DNA from: Xanthomonas sp. Leaf131
Lineage (GTDB): Bacteria; Pseudomonadota; Gammaproteobacteria; Xanthomonadales; Xanthomonadaceae
Reading direction: 5' to 3'
DNA length: 53,550 bases
Assembly (NCBI RefSeq): GCF_001423495.1
Contig: NZ_LMOG01000009.1
Span: forward strand, 1-53,550
Shown here one piece after another: positions 51,452-53,550 of this stretch. The notes beneath the pieces are model-generated. The model searched no databases and was not told the DNA's origin. It saw only the letters and a program-made list of their open reading frames with translations. Position 1 is the stretch's first letter. Every line of letters starts with the position of its first letter. The position numbers were made by a program, and so were the translations under genes.

Positions 51452-53187
51452 CGTCTACTCCGCAGATCGTCCGGCGCCCGCCTGGGCAGGCCGGCAGTTG
51501 GCCCGATGCCATGTTGCCGCTGCTGCGCCGCATCTACGCCGCGCGCGGCGTCACTGATACGCAAGGTGCGCATCCGCGGCTGGGGCAACTGCTGTCGCCG
51601 GAGTTGCTGCGCAACAGCGGCGGCGCCGCCGAATTGCTGGCCGATGCGATCGCACACCAGCGCCGCATTCTGGTGGTGGGCGATTTCGATTGCGACGGCG
51701 CCACCGCCTGTGCGGTCGGCGTGCGCGGTTTGCGCATGCTCGGCGCGCTGGACGTGCATCACGCGGTGCCCAATCGCATGGTGCACGGCTACGGCCTGTC
51801 GCCTGCGCTGGTGGACGAACTGGCCGCATTGCAGCCGGATCTGCTGGTCACCGTCGATCACGGCATCGCCTGTCATGCCGGTGTGGCCGCCGCCAAGGCG
51901 CGCGGCTGGACGGTGCTGGTCACCGACCACCATCTGCCCGGCGAGGTGTTGCCGCCGGCCGATGCGATCGTCGATCCGAATCTGGCTGACGACAGCTTCC
52001 CCAGCAAATCGCTGGCCGGCGTCGGGGTGATCTTCTACGTGCTGCTGGCCTTGCGCGGCGTGCTGCGCGCGCGCGGCGCATTTGCCGAGCGCGCCGAACC
52101 GGATCTGTCGGTGTTGCTGGACCTGGTTGCGGTCGGCACGGTCGCCGATCTGGTGCCGCTGGATACCAACAACCGTGCGCTGGTGTCGGCCGGCTTGCGT
52201 CGCTTGCGCGAAGGCAGGGGCTGTATCGGACTGCGCGCCCTGATCGATGCCAGCGGTCGCGATGTGGCGCGGCTGAGCGCCAGCGACATCGGATTCGCGC
52301 TTGCCCCACGCCTCAACGCCGCAGGCCGGCTCGAAGACATGGCCTTGGGCATCGAACTGTTGCTCAGCGAAGACTGGAGCCGCGCACGCGAGATCGCCGG
52401 CACCCTGGAAGAGATCAACGCCGAGCGCCGCGCGGTACAGCAGTTGATGACCGACGATGCCGAACAAGCCGTCACTAAAGTAGTGCTGGATGCCAATGGC
52501 GCATTGCCGATCGCCGCGTGCCTGTTCGATGCCGAATGGCATCCCGGCGTCATTGGATTGGTCGCTTCCAAGCTCAAGGACCGCCTGCATCGTCCGGTGA
52601 TCGCGCTGGCGCCGGCCGAACCGGGCAGCAGCCTGTTGCGCGGCTCGGCGCGGTCGATTCCCGGCCTGCATATCCGCGATGTGCTGGCGGCGGTGGATGC
52701 GCGCCACCCGGGCCTGATCCAGAAGTTCGGCGGGCATGCGATGGCGGCCGGACTGAGCATGGATCACGCCGCGCTGGCCACGTTTGAACAGGCATTCCGG
52801 TCGCAAGTGCAATCGATGGTGGATGCCTCGCTACTGCACGCCGAACTGCACAGCGATGGCGAACTGGCCGCGCACGAACTCGATCACGTGCATGCCGAAG
52901 CGCTGCGCGTGGCCGGGCCGTGGGGGCAGGGCTTTCCCGAGCCGTTGTTCGATGGTCGGTTCGAGGTGTTGCAGTGCCGCGTGCTCAAGGAGCGTCACCT
53001 CAAGCTGACGCTGCGTTGCGCGGGTCGCGCCGAACCGCTCAATGCGATCCACTTCAACGGCTGGCGCGGCAGCGAACCGCCACGCATGGTGCGGCTGGCG
53101 TACCGCCTGGTCAGCGACGACTATCGCGGCGGCACGGCGGTGCAGTTGATCGTCGAGCATTGCGAACCGGCACCAGTCACGGGCTGA
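51448..53187 (+). CDS. recJ: Single-stranded-DNA-specific exonuclease RecJ
   Basis: This 5'-3' exonuclease acts in recombination, mismatch and base-excision repair. The 579-residue DHH-family protein has VVGDFDCDGATA, TVDHG, the DHH motif VTDHH (about 158-162), VAVGTVADLVPL, and the C-terminal DHHA1 motif LIQKFGGHAMAAGLSM. An OB-fold region follows. The ATG at 51448 overlaps the rpfE stop. It is the last complete gene of the window, followed by repeat-rich spacer. Confidence 0.96.
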   Translation: MTSTPQIVRRPPGQAGSWPDAMLPLLRRIYAARGVTDTQGAHPRLGQLLSPELLRNSGGAAELLADAIAHQRRILVVGDFDCDGATACAVGVRGLRMLGALDVHHAVPNRMVHGYGLSPALVDELAALQPDLLVTVDHGIACHAGVAAAKARGWTVLVTDHHLPGEVLPPADAIVDPNLADDSFPSKSLAGVGVIFYVLLALRGVLRARGAFAERAEPDLSVLLDLVAVGTVADLVPLDTNNRALVSAGLRRLREGRGCIGLRALIDASGRDVARLSASDIGFALAPRLNAAGRLEDMALGIELLLSEDWSRAREIAGTLEEINAERRAVQQLMTDDAEQAVTKVVLDANGALPIAACLFDAEWHPGVIGLVASKLKDRLHRPVIALAPAEPGSSLLRGSARSIPGLHIRDVLAAVDARHPGLIQKFGGHAMAAGLSMDHAALATFEQAFRSQVQSMVDASLLHAELHSDGELAAHELDHVHAEALRVAGPWGQGFPEPLFDGRFEVLQCRVLKERHLKLTLRCAGRAEPLNAIHFNGWRGSEPPRMVRLAYRLVSDDYRGGTAVQLIVEHCEPAPVTG

Positions 53188-53550
53188 TCTGCGGGCTCGG
53201 CGTGCTCGCTATGTCTTGTTGGCCAAGCCTGGCGTCCAAGGGTCCCGCAATCGGCAAAGACCCTGCGCCTGGGAGTTGGTCGGTGGCCGGGTCAAACCTG
53301 CTATCGACAGGTCTGCCTTTATAGGCTGCACCTGGCGTCATCTGGATCGTTCCAAGCCGCGTTGATCCAGGGCGCGGTGTCCTCATCGCTCGCGGGTACG
53401 CCGTGAATCCGTCCATGGAGGGGGCTGAGGGTAGGATTCTCCAAGCGCGCGGCTGTCAGTCGCTGGCTTCGGTAGGGGCGACAGCGCGGCCGGGGATCGG
53501 CTCCTCGGCTCGGTCAGACATCCTGTCTGACTCGCCGCCGCGGCACATCC
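53188..53550. repeat. Repeat-rich spacer after recJ
   Basis: No gene is recognised. Segments 53241-53290 and 53370-53421 match 24988-25030 and 24907-24959 at roughly 90%, in swapped order. Segment 53463-53550 matches 29392-29480, the left two-thirds of the cloverleaf-like element, with the outer right arm lost past the window edge. Confidence 0.75.

Overview
The window is about 53.5 kb of a GC-rich gammaproteobacterial chromosome. Gene content and order point to Xanthomonas: tspO-thrAB-ethD-thrC, a trpR-like gene leading a his operon, mtnBDC, and carA-orf-carB-greA-rpfE-recJ. GTAG-type REP palindromes and CGATTCC heptamer repeats between genes agree. Species was not determined.

The first 1.75 kb is the only clearly accessory region. 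It is AT-rich and reads as the decayed distal end of a polymorphic-toxin locus of CDI/hemagglutinin or MafB type. It holds an IS3-family end, the last ~50 codons of a toxin cut by that IS, a MafI-type immunity gene, an N-terminally truncated IS1595-family transposase, a second toxin tail, and an unrecognised partner that is probably its immunity gene. From memory, a fhaB/cdiA-like gene sits on this side of thrABC in related genomes; it lies outside the window.

Region 2-9 kb: tspO, then a threonine leader peptide with a well-formed attenuator, thrA, thrB, an antisense EthD-family gene, thrC and an L,D-transpeptidase-like gene. Region 9-19.3 kb: an FNR-type regulator, hisS with a terminator, then a TrpR-family gene with a palindromic operator leading hisGDCBHAFI, in which most junctions overlap. 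Region 19.4-24.7 kb: an exported metallophosphoesterase, a C13 (caspase-like) lipoprotein and the methionine-salvage genes mtnB-mtnD-mtnC. Region 24.7-31 kb: repeat-rich spacers around two paralogous amino-acid permeases, a Nudix hydrolase and serA. Region 31-38.8 kb: a D-2-hydroxyglutarate-dehydrogenase-like oxidase divergent from serA, a DUF2388/DUF4105 exported pair, EfpL (YeiP) with a small lipoprotein, an HSD10-like SDR, HMG-CoA lyase and methylglutaconyl-CoA hydratase. Region 38.8-42 kb: Fur-box-preceded feoA-feoB plus a Cys-rich membrane peptide. Region 42-53.2 kb: an aminotransferase/MOSC pair, dapB, and the tightly overlapped carA-orf-carB-greA-rpfE-recJ run, which in xanthomonads flanks the rpf (DSF quorum-sensing) cluster.

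Most of the window is core metabolism. The unusual parts are the broken toxin/immunity array, the thr attenuator, the TrpR-like his control region, the putative double-hydrolase DUF4105 protein, small uncharacterised proteins embedded in the feo and car operons, and several families of palindromic intergenic repeats, one of which can fold as a cloverleaf. No tRNA, rRNA or CRISPR array was seen. All functional calls come from reading sequence and recalling families; no database search was run.
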